Below are positions 1 to 12,510 of a stretch of DNA of 64,000 nt, piece by piece. Made by a program: the position numbers and the translations under genes. This stretch comes from Temnothorax longispinosus. Lineage: Eukaryota; Arthropoda; Insecta; Hymenoptera; Formicidae. How positions within the stretch are numbered: the stretch's first letter is position 1; every line of letters begins with the position of its first letter. The notes below the pieces were generated by a model. That model did no database searches, was not told where the DNA came from, and was given only the letters and a program-made list of their open reading frames with translations. The stretch covers positions 8,035,199 through 8,099,198 of the forward strand of contig NC_092369.1 of the NCBI RefSeq assembly GCF_030848805.1, read 5' to 3'.

Positions 1-3000
1 GATATATCCGGGGCGGTGTGTAATTCCGCATTCAATACGGCCCACCATCGTCGGCACCATAAATTATCGCTAGATAGATTCATATGCTAGATAGATTCAT
101 ATGAGAATCGACTCGGGCGAGAGCCGCAATAATGAAGTCGCGAGATAATTTTCGATTGTTTTTCGCACTTGAACGGATTCCGATCACGGCATTTATCTCG
201 CTTCAACGTGAAAATTTCGAGTAGTTTTCCGTGTTGGATTAAAAGCGATGGAGGGAAAAAAAGTATAAACCTCGATGAAATAAGTAACCCCGTAAACCCG
301 GCGAGATGTCTAAAACCGTAAAAACTGCTGCAAGAAATTCGAAGAGAATCATCGAAAACGACTGCGGAAACATTTTACAGAGCTTTAAATTTATCATCGA
401 TGGACTTCGGTGAAATACGACGTACTTAATGTCTTCGGAAATATTTGTAACTTCCGCGTATTGGGACCCTATAAAATCGATTTCGTACAACTGTATATTT
501 CCTCCGCGGGATAGGAAACTGCTTCACGGATGAATATATCCACAAATCTATATCTACCATCAAATCTAACAAGTATCCGGAAAACAATTGATTATGCGAA
601 AGATATGTGAAATCATGCGATAGTTATTATTAATCCAATTAAAACTCACTCGCGTTCCTATTTTTATTTCTGTAAACATTCGAAGAGCAAGTACTATAGA
701 GTTATTAGTTTCAAACACGCGCAATTTCTTATTATTCTTAAACTTTCTTTCTTAAACATATCCAGGATTGTATCCATGATATATGCGTTATTCACTACGC
801 ACTACGTACATATGTGCTCCGATATATTATTGGGACTTGCGCGACTATATATGTACGCCGTCCGTGAATTTTCTATGTAGGGGCAAAGGAGTCCACCGTG
901 AAAAGAAATCCTTGGATAAATGCAAATTCGACCTATGTACATACACGCGAGCACACAATTGCACCACGACAGACATGCATTTTATGCGTTTTCGAGGGAC
1001 AGCCTCAATCCTGGCGCGCAACAACTTGGGATAAAAGTTCCGCGTTTTCCTCCATGTAGTCTCCTGCCTTCTCCTCTCGATGCTACATAACCCGCCCATA
1101 ACAGTGTCTCGTCCAAGTAAAATACTCGACAGACAGTAAGTAAACACGCGAATGGGCTAGATTGAATTTGTGAATCCGCAAGCACAAGTACGGGAATGTT
1201 TGCGCACTCGGATAGAGATAACCGTCGACTAAAAAATTCGCAAAGATAGTCGATAAATTTAATAGAGAGCATACGCGATTTCACTCGCGCAAGTCGAGAA
1301 AACGAGAAAAATTATTGTTACTGCTGCTATAAAATAAATGGCGAAATTATATCAATAAACGATACATCAAAGCATAATTTTCTCCGATTATTTTACTCCG
1401 ACGTATTGTGACTCTGTGGAATTTAAAAGACTATTCCGTGAATTTACTAGTCTAGTTTAGATCCTTCTGGCAATTTGAACGGAAGTACCAACTACGCGAT
1501 TGTCCACGTAGACACAAAAAAGGTGCCACGTTCGCGCGCGCCGATGCATTACCAGCACGAGTGGGTAATTAATTGTTGACGATAAACTGTAACGTACGCG
1601 CTCAATTGCAAGCTGACCAAAACATCGACAGTTTGTCAGCCGGATGTGGGTCGCCGCAATAATTTCTGACGTGTTTCGCGCGTCGCGCGCCCCGGCAATA
1701 ACGTATCGTCCCGGCGTAAAACGGATCCGCGCGGCATAATACCGACAAATCGAGGTGTGTAAAGCGTAATTGATCATTAGTGACAAATGACTGTCACCGA
1801 CTCTATCGTGGCCCCGCCGACCGGCCTATCTACGAAATATTGCCGTTAAATACGGCGATTTATCAATTTTCCACTCGTTTCGCAGTTGCACGAAATACGC
1901 ATACCTTGCGTGATCGACGACTCCCACGTGTGTTTTCCTTCCCGTTCCCCGCGTTTTTTAAAACTAATTTCAACAACGCGATTACCATTGCACAATCGAT
2001 CACCCCTTACCGCCGCAGCCGATTAAATTATCGTCGATTAGAGTATCGCCGTCTGTCGACCCGCTACATTCGTCGTGTTTATGATATTCCACTCTTGCAG
2101 AAACAATCTTAATTAAATCGAATTATACATGATTCGTCTAGGAGAAACGGCGAATTAATAAAAATATACGGCATTCACAGGATGTTTCTGCAACAATTTT
2201 TGCAGAAACGGTATTTAACTTCGCAGATCGTCCACATCAAATCAAATCCCTGTGTTAAATCGATGAAATATGGAATTACAAGCATCACTCGGTGCACATG
2301 TACAGAATATTTCGATCATGGCTTCCACAAATCGGTCGAGACAGACATGGACGTCTAAAGAACATACGGTGACCATTGAGGTTGTGTACTTGTCGGATCG
2401 CACGAGAAGCTTGCTCAAGCAAAACGAAAATACCGATTAATGTCGCGATGATATAATCACCAGAATTAACGGCCGCGGATCAACATTTATTTTATCGTAG
2501 GTTCACGAAATATCATTCGTACACGTGTGCATGCGCATATTATATACGGAATATTATCGTCGACGACGAATTTTTCGTTTATCGCACTCTATCGTTCGAT
2601 ATTGGATACAGATAGGTGATCCAAGAAATTTGATTCTCGTGTTTGCATTTTTCATTTATACACGAAAGCGACACGTTTCTACGCTTGAACGCGAAATATA
2701 ACGTGCATGCACGGAATTTTGAAGTAATTTTTTTCAATTTTCTATAATACTAACACGTATCTGAAACGTTGGAGGAGAAGAGGAGATCGATTCGATTGCG
2801 TATTTCACGATTGGAACGAGATTATGCAGTTGTCGACGCGACTGTTGAGGATTATTCATCGAGGACCGAGCTTTTATATAACATTAAATAAATGCGACTA
2901 ATTTGATCTTCGCAATGGAATAAACGTTAACACGAGCGAATATTGACTACGTTTATGACTAACGAATTACTGCCGGCGACGTCAAATTTAATTACCAAAT

Positions 3001-4160
3001 GCCCTGCAATGCTGATTATAAAAATTTAATACCTCCGACGCAGAGTTTCGAGGTACAAAGTCAACCCCTGCGCCTTGCACACAGTTCTCTTGCCGGGTAA
3101 AATGCTTTCGACGTTTTATATATAAAATCTTTGCCACATTTTCCCCATCGACGCGTTTTAATTCGTCCTCTGACGAGGCACGCGTAACTCACGCGAACGA
3201 CAGTAAATTTCCTCCTTGCGTTTTCAAGTAGATTCAGTGGGAAAAGAGAGAAAAACTTTTCTGCGCATTTCGTTAGAATTGCGAACACGTTTTCTCGCCA
3301 GTTTCCGCTACAGATAATATTCCGGAGATCCGTCGCCGGGGCGATCGTCTTTCTCGCGCCATCGAGATAAAATATTCCCGAAGACACTTCGCGCGATTCG
3401 CGCTATGAAACTGCGCGAGGCAAATTTGCAGTCGGGGGACAGAGAGGTATCGGGTGGCACGCGCCCCGGAACGATCCAACCATCGAAGAGATTTACGAAT
3501 CCACAGTGAATCGGCCCAGTAATAAGCTTACGTGAGACGTGAATTATTGAAGGGGACACACAGGCAACGAATGTGCACGTTTCGCAATGTATCGTTAATC
3601 GATACGCGCGGCAGAAAATTTAGCGACGGACTTGCGAAAGAATAATGGAGAACAATATAAATATTAATATGCGGCAATTAAAAGCTGAATATTTTATCTC
3701 GCAGAAATAAAAGGTTACGCGGGATGGACAACGTTCGTTTCTCGATCAGGATTTTTCTCCGATTTTTCCGCGAAGAAACAGAAACTATAATTGATGCATG
3801 ATTCGCGCATAATAATTCTCTATTTTCGATCGACTAGACTAGATAAACGGAGCAATGTCGTTTGCGATTCTTGTTGACATCCTCAATCGGGCGGTATTTG
3901 TTTGGTTATCGGTCCCAACGTATATCCTACACCAAATACAGCTTATACAGCTAATCTTTTGATCGCGAATACCGCGGCTGTTACAATTCGTCTAAAGTAT
4001 CACGGCGACTAACCTAATTGCACGGTAACGCAAAAAGCATGTAACCGTCATTTGTAAATAATCTCGACAAGGACAACTGTCTCTTTTCGTTCCCAAAGTT
4101 CTCTTCCATCGGAATATTCGCGTATTACGTGTCACAATATTTAATTGTAATATCCAATCG
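1..4160. other. AT-rich non-coding stretch
   Basis: I see no supported gene here. All frames are short and fall at CpG-richer patches such as about 1460-1790 and 3060-3560, where stops are rarer by chance. The minus-strand frame at 3061-3387 has a GTGAGT-like donor near 3192 but no pyrimidine-rich acceptor upstream, so I do not call it. The stretch is most simply intronic or intergenic DNA. Confidence 0.5.
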
Positions 4161-4288
4161 GATCGCGACCGCGGGGATTTAGGTTAGAGCGACGCCGCGA
4201 CACTTTTCGCTGTCGTCGCGGCCTTGACACTCAAAGGATTATAGAACGCGACGATCGATCTCGCGCGAAAGAGAGTTCGTCGTCCTTG

Positions 4289-4348
4289 CCGCGTGTCTCG
4301 CGGGGAAGGGAGACGGAGGATCGTAACGATCGTCGGAGAGACACGCGG
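4289..4348. repeat. Stem-loop with 11-base arms
   Basis: The arms ccgcgtgtctc (4289-4299) and gagacacgcgg (4338-4348) are perfect complements around a 38-base spacer, which itself holds gatcgt/acgatc half-sites. It lies about 60 bases downstream of the proposed splice donor of the minus-strand exon at 4408-4601, so it would be inside that intron. No function can be assigned. Confidence 0.55.
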
Positions 4349-4407
4349 AACGGTCGGGTCGCGCCGGTAAAGAGAAAAACGGAAGGATTAAACTTTGATA
4401 TATTTAC

Positions 4408-4601
4408 ATGATCGACGTGTGCTGCGGTCTGGTCGGCTCGCCGGCATTGTGGTGATGGTGGTTGTTGCCGTTGCGGTTATTGCCGCCGCCGCTTAATCCC
4501 TGCACCTGTGCACTAGTCGCGATAGTAGTCCTCGCCGGCTGCCGGCTCGCGCTATCCTTCAGTATCTTCGTCGCACTTAACGGCATGGCTGTCACGCACA
4601 T
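4408..4601 (-). CDS. Candidate first coding exon, Asn/His-rich N-terminus, unknown gene
   Basis: The product is not recognised. On the minus strand an in-frame TGA lies upstream. The first ATG (4601-4599) is followed five codons later by a second ATG in better context (gccATG, 4586-4584). The frame codes for about 64 residues. A Lys/Ser/Arg/Thr-rich start (MPLSATKILKD) is followed by a Gly-Asn-His-rich stretch with four consecutive His, as is common in disordered tails of insect transcription factors and RNA-binding proteins. The frame reaches AT|GTAAAT, a usable donor just before the TAA at 4406-4404, leaving phase 2. It could also be a complete 65-residue frame ending at that stop. It sits at the edge of the strongest CpG-rich block, which fits a first exon. 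The antisense frame (4462-4989) is judged a shadow because its acidic run comes from a (GAC)n repeat. Confidence 0.4.
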
Positions 4602-4730
4602 CGTTCCGCGCGCGGCCGCTGGTATCACCACGTCGACAGCACAAACACCGCGAGCTGGTAGGCTCGACACTCCGCGCGACGGAGAGTACGCGTTCTCTCA
4701 GCTCGGCCAGGACATCCGGACAAACGGCGC

Positions 4731-4753
4731 CGACGACGACGACGACGACGACG
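4731..4753. repeat. (GAC)n trinucleotide microsatellite
   Basis: About seven GAC units in a row. It would encode a poly-Asp run in one plus-strand frame, but no independent evidence supports that frame. Confidence 0.9.
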
Positions 4754-5087
4754 GCAACGTCGAGGAGGACGACGCGATTTTAACGCGACGTCCCACGCGA
4801 CGCGACGGTGCACGAGACGGTGTTCGCCCGCTCGGACTCGCAAATCCACCCGTGCCGATAGCGAGCATCAACGCGGACGTTGGATGCGCTCGACGCTCGA
4901 AGGAAGGCAAAGTGGCCGTGGAAGGAAGAGCGCGATGTGCGCACGGGCCGCGACCGACGAGCGCCTCTTCTCTCTCGTCCGCACGATAATCCCCGCGCGA
5001 GCGCGTGTAAATAACGTATCTCTCCCGCACACCGTGTGTAACGTACAACGCTTCACAGATCCCACCTCGTGGCGCGCCGCGGGCCTA

Positions 5088-5116
5088 CTGAGTGACTGAT
5101 TGACTGAGTGACTGCC
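5088..5116 (-). promoter_or_regulatory. Cluster of initiator-like TCAGT motifs
   Basis: Read on the minus strand, three TCAGT(C/A) motifs lie within about 20 bases. On the plus strand this is actgagtgactg, att, then gactgagtgactg, a 12-base direct repeat. TCAGTY is the arthropod initiator consensus. The cluster lies roughly 490 bases upstream of the ATG of the candidate exon at 4408-4601, on the same strand, so it could hold the transcription start. It could equally be a simple tandem duplication. Confidence 0.35.
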
Positions 5117-5879
5117 GCGAGCCTGGAGCCACGAGCCGCCCTGCGTGGGTGCACACGCGGTCTCGGCCGACCGACGGGGCTGGCGACACGTCGATTGGCC
5201 CGATCCAGGGGCAAGCTCGCGTGGTGGGGGCGCCGCGAGCCAATAGCGCGCCGCGCCCGCCGGAGCGACCCTTCGCGAGTCACGCTCGGCACTTGGTCGC
5301 GAGCCGTCGCGCCGTGCGTTTCGTGCCGTCCGCGCGTCTCGTTCGACGTTCATTCCCGATAGATTCGGTCTGCCTTCCTCGAAGAGCGAATATCACCTAT
5401 CACCACGTATCGCGCGCGCGAATCTTTCAGTGCCGCGGAGAGTCGAATGCACGAAGATAGAGATTCAGAGTGTCCTTAGCGACTAAGGAGAGCCTTCCTT
5501 CCTCGGAATTCCTTGAGTCTCACCCTTTGACATTCGCGCGCGTGTGATACGAATCGATAATTGAGCAGCGAGGAGTCGGGTTGTATATGCCCGAGCGAAG
5601 GGTGGATCTGGGAATATCGTCACACGAGTAATTTCGATTCCGAGATGCCGAGTTGTATTTCGTATCGATATGTTCCGTATCAATCATGTATCTCGCGGCG
5701 ATACGTTCCGTAATCCGATGTGCTTGAAGAGTCGATAGTGCCAGTGTCGCTTTATATAGATGTGATCGATTGACTCTTCCTCTCAATTACGCGTCTTTGT
5801 TCGACGTAGTGCAAGTGACTTGAATCCGTACAGATATCTTTTGTTTTCGCATTGCGCTTTAGTCTCGCATAATTTTTTG

Positions 5880-8520
5880 ATTACCTACTTGTAATGGGCA
5901 AAATCCTCGAATTTTTATTTTCGTCGATATCGTCGTGCATTAAAAATTATTTCTCTATCAGAATGTTTTTCTGGAAATATACATTTTCTCTCATTTATTC
6001 GTACTTTATTGTACTCTTGTCGATAGTGCTTGTGATTCGTAAAAAATTTTGTACATTTGAGGACTCATCAAAACGTTATTTTCTATAAATTTTTATGACC
6101 GTCATATCGATATTTATCAATATTTATCGATATTTATCGCGATTGGGTACGCAAAAAACTGTCGTTCTCTCGGCACGTGAAAATGATTGATGTCGCGCTG
6201 ATTGACAGATACACGTGTCATCCGCGTTAAAAGTGCTCTTCACGTCGAAATTTTACCTGTTTTCGATTCAAATGTTACTTGCATACGGCTACGGCGGTAC
6301 GTTTCGTCGTTACGATCACTGTTTTACGAGCTTCGTCCCGTAAAACTTTTTATTGTTCCATCAATCGTTGGATATACGTTCTCGTGTGGTTTAAACGAAT
6401 GCTCATATTGTTAAAAAGTCGGATACTTCTCATTGAAATAAAAAATTTATAGTATTGTCGAGGGACGGAGATTTAAAAAGAAAATAAGAGAAGGAATAAA
6501 GAGAACTTTTTTTATCTGCAAATGTTTTTTTGTATTTAAAATAACGTTCCAGTAAACGATGAGATCGATTTACACAAATATAAGAAATTGTTGCGTGCAA
6601 TCCATTGCGATCAATTGTGAGAATGAAGAGACAAAATTCTACTTGAACGAATATACAAATTTCGATCTTCGTTTTTCTTGAAAAAAATATTTGTTACAAA
6701 CAATGCGTTTTACGAAACGTAACGATTACATGTAGCGAACGATTGGCACTTGGCATAGCAATTTGGATCTTCCGATAAATTTTTCAAATTTTTGACGTTT
6801 CGTTCTCCAGATTTTCGCGATACAAAAAAAACAGCAGACAGTAGCAATATTCGCGCGAGGCCAGCTGCCTCGTGGTTGTTTTGATCTATAGCTCGAAAGG
6901 TATTTTCATGCATGCAATTTATATGTATCTATATATTTGCGATTCCCGTATGCGAAAATATCTCTGGAGATATTAATTCCACGATTTCTATGCGCCTCTG
7001 CGACGCATGATCGGCCGCGTCGCTTTGTGAACGCCGATTGAAATGTAAATGGGAAAAGGATATCGATAACAGGGCCGTGTTCGCGTACTACGTGAGAGTT
7101 TTTCCCTGCGATTATTCGTGCGTCTACCTATTGAGAAATGATGGTAGCATGATCAATCAAGGTTTACATCAAAGAACCACGATGCTCGAAAAAAACTACT
7201 ATAAAAAATCCTATCTGAAATAAATTGACTTTTTGCTAGTAAATATATTTAATTTTACATATTTGCTAATTGTACGATAGAAAATTATTTAAAAGAATTT
7301 CCTACATTTTTGTAATTCTTTTAGTCAGATTTTTTTGACAGAAATGTTAAACTTTTTTTTTACCCTTTTTATCTCTTTTAATAATAATGAAGATAAAACA
7401 TTTTTTACGAAATTATTTTCTGAGCACTACAATAAGAGATAAAAGTACAAAAACAGAATTTCATCAAAACCCCGAGAGAATTACGTAATAATACTGACAT
7501 CAAAGAATTATATGAATACAATAAGCGAGCGAATTACGCGGCTGCCCGTAATTTTCCGGAACTCGAGTACAATAAAGATCTCTGCTTAGCTCAGAATGCC
7601 GGTGTCCATGCTACAGAACCAATTCGCGATCGCTCATCCGAGCCGAGTACAAGGTACAAGCCTCTGAAAGAATAATTCGGAATCCGTCGTACTACTCGAG
7701 ACACGCGGCGGCACGAAGCGAAATAAATTACAGGACAAACCCGACATCCGTAATCAATGCTTGTGAAATGTCAAATGCAAGTTCTTGCAGGTTTCGTTAG
7801 GACCCAACGACGCATCTGGACGACAGCGCATCGGTAGATCTGTGTGTACCTGCCAGGGGACACGGCCTCTCTCTTTCCCACTTATTCTCTCTCCTCTTTT
7901 TCTCTCGCACGCCCCATTTTTTTTTTCAGAAACACGCACGCACGTCGGAGCTGACCAGGTGCGGATTTCCAGGCCTCCGGATGCCTCGCGACCTCCGCTG
8001 TCCCCTCCCAAATACGTCTTTCACGACCCAGTAGATCGTCTTTTACCGCACACACGATCCCTCTTTATATCGCCTATTAACTTCGACGCTCCATAATGTG
8101 TGTCTGCTCCGCGTCTCGCCAGATCTTATCGTATAGGCCTATCGCCGGCGGCGAAATTGGATTTGACGGGATTGCCCGATGGACGAGTGATCACGTGTAA
8201 AAACTACACGGTGATTAAACGGGGGGATTGAGAAGCGACATACAAGAGCGTCCCGGAACCGCCGATCATGATTTTAAACGGCAATTTTTTGCACGAAAAA
8301 CTATTGCCGCGAAATTAACAAATATAAATTTAATGATAACACTTAATGTTTTTTTAAGCGGCGAATAAAGAAATGCTATTGCATTATAAATGCGTTTACT
8401 TCACAAGAACAATATAAAAAATAAAAATTTTCATAATATAATACTCCGTATTTAACAATCTAATAATATCAATAAATAATTCTTGAAATTAATCGAAGAA
8501 TCTGCATATTAAGACATTTG
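5880..8520. other. AT-rich non-coding stretch
   Basis: No supported gene. A plus-strand frame near 5894-6088 starts with a hydrophobic segment but is Phe/Ile/Tyr-rich, as any AT-rich DNA would be, and has no splice or promoter context. At 7905-7930 a long pyrimidine run ends in cag, a strong acceptor-like site, but no matching donor or convincing exon follows. Confidence 0.45.
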
Positions 8521-8528
8521 TAAAGTTT

Positions 8529-8560
8529 GTAAAGACCCCAGTCTTTACTGGGGTAAAGAC
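8529..8560. repeat. Compact hairpin with ccccagt/actgggg arms
   Basis: Arms at 8536-8542 and 8547-8553 pair perfectly around a cttt loop, and gtaaaga-type sequence repeats on both outer sides (8529-8535 and 8553-8559). It resembles a small terminator-like hairpin, but in this eukaryotic context it is simply a local inverted repeat in AT-rich DNA. Confidence 0.6.
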
Positions 8561-8966
8561 ATTTAAATCTTATACTAATTGGGGTCACTGGACCCTTTCT
8601 ATATCTTTCATCTTATTTGTGTTTGTGAAATAAGCTCGGTAATATACCGCTCCAGATCCTTAAATCCTTTGTGCACTGGCATCACTTCATTACATGCTGC
8701 TGGGCCAACTAGGACGGCGAATATCGAAAAAATGGCCACGTAGCTCTCACACAGAAGGCCAACAGCAGCACGTCGTTAGCCCAACCTCCAATTTGTCGGC
8801 TTCTCTTTTCCGTTCCGGGCGATTTTCGACGTGAGACGCGGTCCTTTGATGGTCAACAATGAACGACGGGGCTTTTACAATGCGGTCGTGCAGCGACAAA
8901 GTCGACTTCGTCGACGGCGACAACGACTATACGTGCATCCATCGTCGAGCATCTTTTAGTAGCGCG

Positions 8967-8987
8967 GTAGGTAGGTAGGTAGGTAGG
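8967..8987. repeat. (GGTA)n tetranucleotide microsatellite
   Basis: Five ggta-type units in tandem, decaying into gcaagtaagcaag on the right. Confidence 0.85.
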
Positions 8988-9791
8988 CAAGTAAGCAAGA
9001 AAAAATTGGAGCTCCTCTGAAACGCGGGCGGCCTTAGTTGAATGGGGTTTCGGCATATTTCAAAAACGACAAATATTTTCCTCCAAAAGGTGTTATTCGC
9101 ACCGTCACTAAAAACATACCGCCCTAGGGTATACTGGAGACGAAGAACCAGCTAAATGCGTGAAATTATTGCGGAAATCGGCTTACCGAATTTCTTCACG
9201 GGTAGGTTCCGTTTTGGGATGATTGAGTCGTTAAATGAATAATCGATACCAAAATGTGACAATCATTTTCTACACGACACACGTATATATACTTAACGAT
9301 GTATATTTGCATGCAAAAATATTTCGACATAATTTTAAACTTGGAATTTTTTATTCTTTACTTTGTAAAAATAAAAAAAATATCGATTAGATTTTACATT
9401 AAATATTTTCTCTCGAACTTTGCTGGTTCTAAAAATGTGAGTGATATCCAATTGTTCTATTTTCAATAGTCTGATTATACTTAAATATAGATTACGATGC
9501 AAATAACTTAGCTCACTCTGGAATATTTTTAATATTCAATAGATTGAATTTCCTCTACTTGGTACATTCTTGGTCGGGAAAATTCTGCAAATAATTTTCT
9601 GAACTCATTATATTTATCGTATTTGCATAGACTTTTCTTAATTTAATCGGCAACCGGAATTCACGAGTTACAAGCAATTTGCAGCTCATGTTTTTAACTA
9701 TTCGACAGGCTTTTGATAAGGCTTTTATGAAACCGAGTTCCGCGTCGTCGTCCAAGTACGAGGCTTTGACGGGAACGCCGTAAAGAGCGCG

Positions 9792-10193
9792 TTAAAAGCG
9801 CGAAATAATTGTGCTCTGCTGATGGTTCGTTATAATGGTTACGTATATATGCACGGTACGGGATGGAAAGGAAAGCGAAGTGGTTTTCCGCGAGAGCAGA
9901 AGCTCATTGTCGCGTCGACGAGAAGCGCGAACGAGCGCATAACGGCTGGATGACGCTCTCGCGAAAGCGAAAAATGGAAGCGCGACGACCAAGCGAGGGC
10001 CGACAAAGGGCCGAGATCGAGTGAGAGACGGTACGCGCGCAGCGAATTTCCGCATGTGTGTTACCGGGCTCTTTTTTGTATACCGTCCCGGCCCGCCTTG
10101 CAAAATGTCCTCTTCGAGTTTGTTAAGCAAGAGCGAATACCCCGACATAGAGGCGGAAGCGTGCACGGAGCGACGCGACGCTCCGCGTTCCAT
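9792..10193 (-). CDS. Minus-strand open frame in GC-rich block, unknown, doubtful
   Basis: The frame runs 133 codons from the first ATG (10193). A second ATG at 10148 has a fair context and begins MSGYSLLLNKLEEDILQ, a short amphipathic segment. A possible donor (GGACG|GTATAC) follows about 22 codons after that second ATG. Nothing is recognisable by family, and the C-terminal half is Arg/Ser-rich as expected for CpG-rich DNA. A longer frame lies antisense to it (10054-10629). At most one of the two can be real, and both may be chance. Confidence 0.15.
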   Translation of the reverse strand: MERGASRRSVHASASMSGYSLLLNKLEEDILQGGPGRYTKKSPVTHMRKFAARVPSLTRSRPFVGPRLVVALPFFAFARASSSRYALVRASRRRDNELLLSRKTTSLSFPSRTVHIYVTIITNHQQSTIISRF

Positions 10194-10629
10194 CCCTTCT
10201 TTTTGCGACAATGGTGAACGGAAATATCGTCGGAGCGGAAATCGGTGGATCGCGCTGGCCGAGAGTCACGAGAGAGTTATCCATCCATACCACTCCCCAT
10301 CGTGCGGAGGTTTTTCACTCGCAAATGCTAGTTTGCCAGAAGCGTTCGTTAATGCGGTCCTCACGCACAGTCCAACACCTCGCAGTTTAAATAAAAGATT
10401 AACGTCAGCCCGAATTGCCGTTGCGATTCATGTCGGAGAATCTCAAAGACTTCAATATCCCTCTTGCACCACTACCATTACCTCGCGGCCAATACGGCTC
10501 TCCACCAAGATGTACATACCGACCGCCATAAACCGCCGTGGCCGCGTTCGGGGTTTTCAGATGTGTCGGCTGTGCGACCTCCCGAGGGTACGAGCGAAGA
10601 AGTCCCATCTTTTCGCGAGTCAGCGGTAA
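10054..10629 (+). CDS. Longest ATG frame in the window, unknown, doubtful
   Basis: The frame runs 191 codons from the ATG at 10054 to a stop at 10627-10629. The translation has no recognisable domain. It begins with a hydrophobic stretch containing Cys, Val, Leu, Phe and Tyr, followed by Ser/Arg-rich sequence. Two CxxC-like spots near the C-terminus (MCRLCDLP) are too few for a zinc finger. There is no clear upstream promoter motif or polyadenylation context. In a 64 kb window one frame this long in a GC-rich block is close to chance expectation, so this is listed because of its length and not because of its content. Confidence 0.2.
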   Translation: MCVTGLFFVYRPGPPCKMSSSSLLSKSEYPDIEAEACTERRDAPRSIPSFCDNGERKYRRSGNRWIALAESHERVIHPYHSPSCGGFSLANASLPEAFVNAVLTHSPTPRSLNKRLTSARIAVAIHVGESQRLQYPSCTTTITSRPIRLSTKMYIPTAINRRGRVRGFQMCRLCDLPRVRAKKSHLFASQR

Positions 10630-11105
10630 AATTTACATACTCCTCGTCGCGTTAATGTAACGGAGTGCGGACGAGAGAAAGAGAGATATAGCGAGACGAA
10701 GAGATACGCGGTACGCGATCGCGGAAGCGGTCGGAAACGACAAAAGCGAGACGAGTGATGTCGGTGTCACGGAGGGGGGGGGCGGGGGATGGCGTACAGA
10801 CTTAAGGGTCGTGCTCACACCGAATTCCAAGCATGCGCTCGCTACCTGCTCGGAATATCGTCTCGTCATATTTCCGTCGTAACGCGTCGGATCCTTTCCC
10901 ACCCTCGAACAACCCTCTCCCCCCCCCCGTTCAACACACTACCCCCGCCTAGACGCAACCGCTTGACACGAGGCGATATTTTATTTGCAAAGAACCCTGG
11001 CTGCAGGTTGCCGTTTCTTATCTTGTGTGCGCAGGAATTTCTCTCCTCTGTACGCCACGTCGCGGCGCGGCGCGGTGCCCAGATTTTACAGCGCTCATCA
11101 TATTC

Positions 11106-11128
11106 CTCTCTCTCTCTCTCTTTCTTTC
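11106..11128. repeat. (TC)n microsatellite with TTTC tail
   Basis: A perfect CT dinucleotide run of about 15 bases that continues into tttcttt. Confidence 0.85.
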
Positions 11129-11139
11129 TATCTTCTTCT

Positions 11140-12210
11140 GTAGATCTCTACTTTTCATTTGTCTTTCTATAACTCTTTAAACTTCCCTGCTTCTCTCTCA
11201 ATTTACCCAGGAGTGGACGATGACTTTGATCAAAGTTAATAATTTTCGAATGTAGAAAAAATAATAAAAAGATGTGAACAAACGTGTCAGGACTTATGTA
11301 TATGAGTTATATCTCATATAAAGCTTGTGAGAAGTTGGACAAATATTTGTAAAACCAAAAATTACTATTGTAGTGTGTTGTGTATGTTAATCCAGAGTTC
11401 CTTGACAGCTGAGGGTTCGAAACTCAGTTCTATTAGTTTTCATATAGAGTCATGTGTCTACCTCGAAGTCTACCTTGCACGGCCTATCTTTTGTCGCTGT
11501 CTTCTCCGTTTCATTTTCTCGTTCTTCCTCACTCGCTCCGTCGAGCACTATCTTCTCCGTCTCTTCTTTCGTGCGGGAGATACGATGAATTATTTATGAA
11601 TAGCACCCAGGAACAAGTCGAATCGACCACGCTCGAGAGACCCGGCACGGGCGGCGCGGCGCCTCCTCGAGAGAAAAGATGCCCGATACATATCCAAACC
11701 TATTCATCTTATCGAGTTGCTCCGCGAGAAAAAAGGAATTAATATCCTCGGACGCGCATCACACAGCGAAACGAATACGCCTTCGAGATCGCGAGACGAC
11801 ATCGACGCGTTCGCAATATCGTTATAAATGACGCGTTAGATAGCAGGAATGCCTTTATTTAAATTGCACGCCAAATACTTCGTCACGTAACGTTTACAAA
11901 TTACACTCGAAACTGCATCGTGTCGGGGACGTCAATAAATTGCGTTATTAAGCTTGTCGCGTACTAGCGATTATTCTGTAAGTTATATCGACGACGAACT
12001 CGTTGGACCCGTTAAATGTATGATTAACGACGAACGATATTTACTACATCGATTACACCTGGCAATCCGTGTCTAATAACGTAGCTGTTACAATAACGAT
12101 CCATACGCGGGTTTATATTTCCTTCCTCTATGGAAAGTCACAAATTTTTTTCACGGCGCGGCTGCACTTGTCACTCTTCGTGGAAAAAAAGAATTTGCTC
12201 TTATAAAGAG
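11140..12210. other. Mixed non-coding stretch
   Basis: No supported gene. A short hairpin (tatatgag/ctcatata) lies at about 11298-11319, and a lone tRNA B-box-like ggttcgaaactc at about 11413 has no A-box partner. Plus-strand frames at 11327-11742 are Leu/Ser/Phe-rich from CT-rich sequence. Confidence 0.4.
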
Positions 12211-12490
12211 CTGTTTAAAAGCGCGGAAGCGTATCGGTAAATAACGACATCGTTGCATTTATAATTTCACGGAGCGTAAAAGATGCAAAGTGAGAAAGGC
12301 ACGAAGAAGGAAGTGGGATCGTAGGAGCGGGTCGTAGGAAGCAGAAAGATGTTGATGTTTCGCAGGTCGTACAATGTACGAGGTATGTCGGTACCTCCTC
12401 GGGGTTCTCTCGCATGGGTAACGATGCGCAGCATAAAATGCACGGTAGAAATACTGTAAGAACGGTTGTCCTCGTCCGCGTTGCTGTCTC

Positions 12491-12510
12491 CGTCGTCGTC
12501 GTCGTCGTCG
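12491..12510. repeat. (CGT)n trinucleotide microsatellite
   Basis: Six to seven cgt units. They create a poly-Asp run on the minus strand and a poly-Val run on the plus strand. Neither is supported as coding. Confidence 0.9.

Larger units (their letters stand above)
4170..5870. promoter_or_regulatory. CpG-rich block, candidate promoter region
   Basis: This is the densest CpG block of the window and is flanked by AT-rich DNA on both sides. It contains a (GAC)n run (4731-4753), an initiator-like motif cluster (5088-5116) and, on the minus strand, an open frame with an ATG and a following GT donor. Blocks like this in insect genomes often mark the 5' end of a housekeeping or developmental gene, and a bidirectional promoter is possible. 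The promoter role is inferred from composition and context; no TATA box sits at a fitting distance. Confidence 0.4.
9880..11130. other. Second GC/CpG-rich block
   Basis: A GC-rich block of about 1.2 kb that holds the longest open frames of the window on both strands, a G-run/C-run pair (about 10772-10788 and 10920-10929) and a (TC)n microsatellite at its right end. Candidate roles are a promoter or a GC-rich intron segment. Stops are rare here by composition, so frames are weak evidence. Confidence 0.4.

Noticed and set aside
4462..4989. 175-codon plus-strand frame with a poly-Asp run
   Set aside because: The acidic run is a (GAC)n microsatellite and the rest is low-complexity CpG translation. 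The minus-strand frame has better start and donor context.
8529..8560. Terminator-like hairpin
   Set aside because: The window is eukaryotic in every respect, so a bacterial-type terminator has no meaning here.
11395..11440. tRNA-like B-box ggttcgaaactc
   Set aside because: There is no A-box at a fitting distance and no acceptor stem can be drawn around it.
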